Assembly (NCBI RefSeq): GCF_030409215.1
Contig: NZ_JAUFPL010000025.1
Span: 102,988 to 147,115 of the forward strand
Direction of reading: 5' to 3'
DNA length: 44,128 bases
From: Halomonas ramblicola
GTDB taxonomy: Bacteria > Pseudomonadota > Gammaproteobacteria > Pseudomonadales > Halomonadaceae
The translations under genes and the position numbers were made by a program. The notes under the pieces were generated by a model. That model was not told the origin of the DNA. It ran no database searches and saw only the letters and a program-made list of their open reading frames with translations. Positions 44,022-44,128 of the stretch are shown piece by piece. How positions within the stretch are numbered: position 1 is the first letter of the stretch; each line of letters starts with the position of its first letter.

Positions 44022-44040
44022 CCCGCAAAGGAGATCGTTA

Positions 44041-44128
44041 TGCTGGAGTCCCTGGTTCGCCTGCTGCGCCGCCTCTTCCGTCCCGGGGACTCCGTTTCGG
44101 CATCCGGCCCCTCCGGGGCCGTCGGGGG
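44041..44128 (+). CDS. Unknown protein, N-terminal fragment
   Basis: The first 29 codons are present before the window ends: MLESLVRLLRRLFRPGDSVS, then a Ser/Gly/Pro-rich stretch. AAAGGAGATC immediately upstream is a strong ribosome site, 19 bp after the hydrolase stop, so it is probably in the same operon. The arginine-rich amphipathic start could be a membrane-associated helix. I do not recognise the family. Confidence 0.6.

Overview
The window is GC-rich, gene-dense chromosomal DNA from a halophilic gammaproteobacterium, most likely Halomonas or another Halomonadaceae. The strongest taxonomic pointers are the ectoine-degradation genes doeA-doeB-doeX near the right end (DoeA closely resembles what I recall of the Halomonas elongata protein), a BetT-type BCCT carrier and a TRAP transporter paired with a universal stress protein. 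I saw no rRNA, tRNA, insertion sequence, prophage or CRISPR array. Coding style is uniform, so nothing looks like a recent island.

Layout. 1-202: tail of pyruvate kinase. 341-4901: a response-regulator receiver domain fused to a complete glutamate dehydrogenase, followed 7 bp later by a cytoplasmic double-PAS hybrid histidine kinase. 5081-9036: GntR regulator, modABC and a DUF192 protein. 9040-12183: EamA exporter, macrodomain hydrolase and a KamA-like radical SAM aminomutase. 12441-16596: TAXI-TRAP transporter with a universal stress protein. 16804-20972: DUF2189 membrane protein, a small secreted protein, and a cysteine-free molybdopterin-oxidoreductase-fold protein next to a membrane hybrid kinase. 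21043-25943: FIST (NosP-like) sensor, hybrid kinase (NahK/ErcS'-like), LuxR-type regulator and an ExaC-like aldehyde dehydrogenase. 26073-26702: Hen1-like RNA methyltransferase. 26712-30400: an ECF sigma/zinc anti-sigma pair flanked by two related ArsM-like methyltransferases and a secreted cupin. 30509-33023: YjbQ and a BCCT carrier. 33196-36123: a BaeSR-Spy-like envelope-stress module. 36315-40005: DUF3108 protein, NAD salvage genes (pncA, NAPRTase) and a GhrA-like reductase. 40264-44128: doeA-doeB-doeX, a carbon-nitrogen hydrolase and the start of an unknown gene.

The two most notable systems are these. (1) The REC-glutamate dehydrogenase fusion beside its probable kinase suggests that phosphorylation acts directly on a central nitrogen enzyme. 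(2) The SigR/RsrA-like unit has an anti-sigma factor with the exact Cys-x25-His-x3-Cys-x2-Cys spacing of redox-sensing RsrA. The space between its two divergent operons holds two back-to-back promoters, each GGGAAC-N17-CGTC, arranged as an inverted repeat. This predicts an autoregulated thiol/metal(loid)-stress regulon whose outputs are two methyltransferases (one fused to a MerC-like membrane domain) and a periplasmic cupin. A third sequence-supported prediction is an 11-bp-period direct repeat (GTGCAAG-N4-GTGCAAG) upstream of both baeS and spy, a likely response-regulator box.

Overall the region is rich in signalling (four histidine kinases, three phosphoacceptor regulators, one ECF system) and in osmolyte and stress metabolism. 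All functions are inferred by reading protein motifs by eye; no database search was run.
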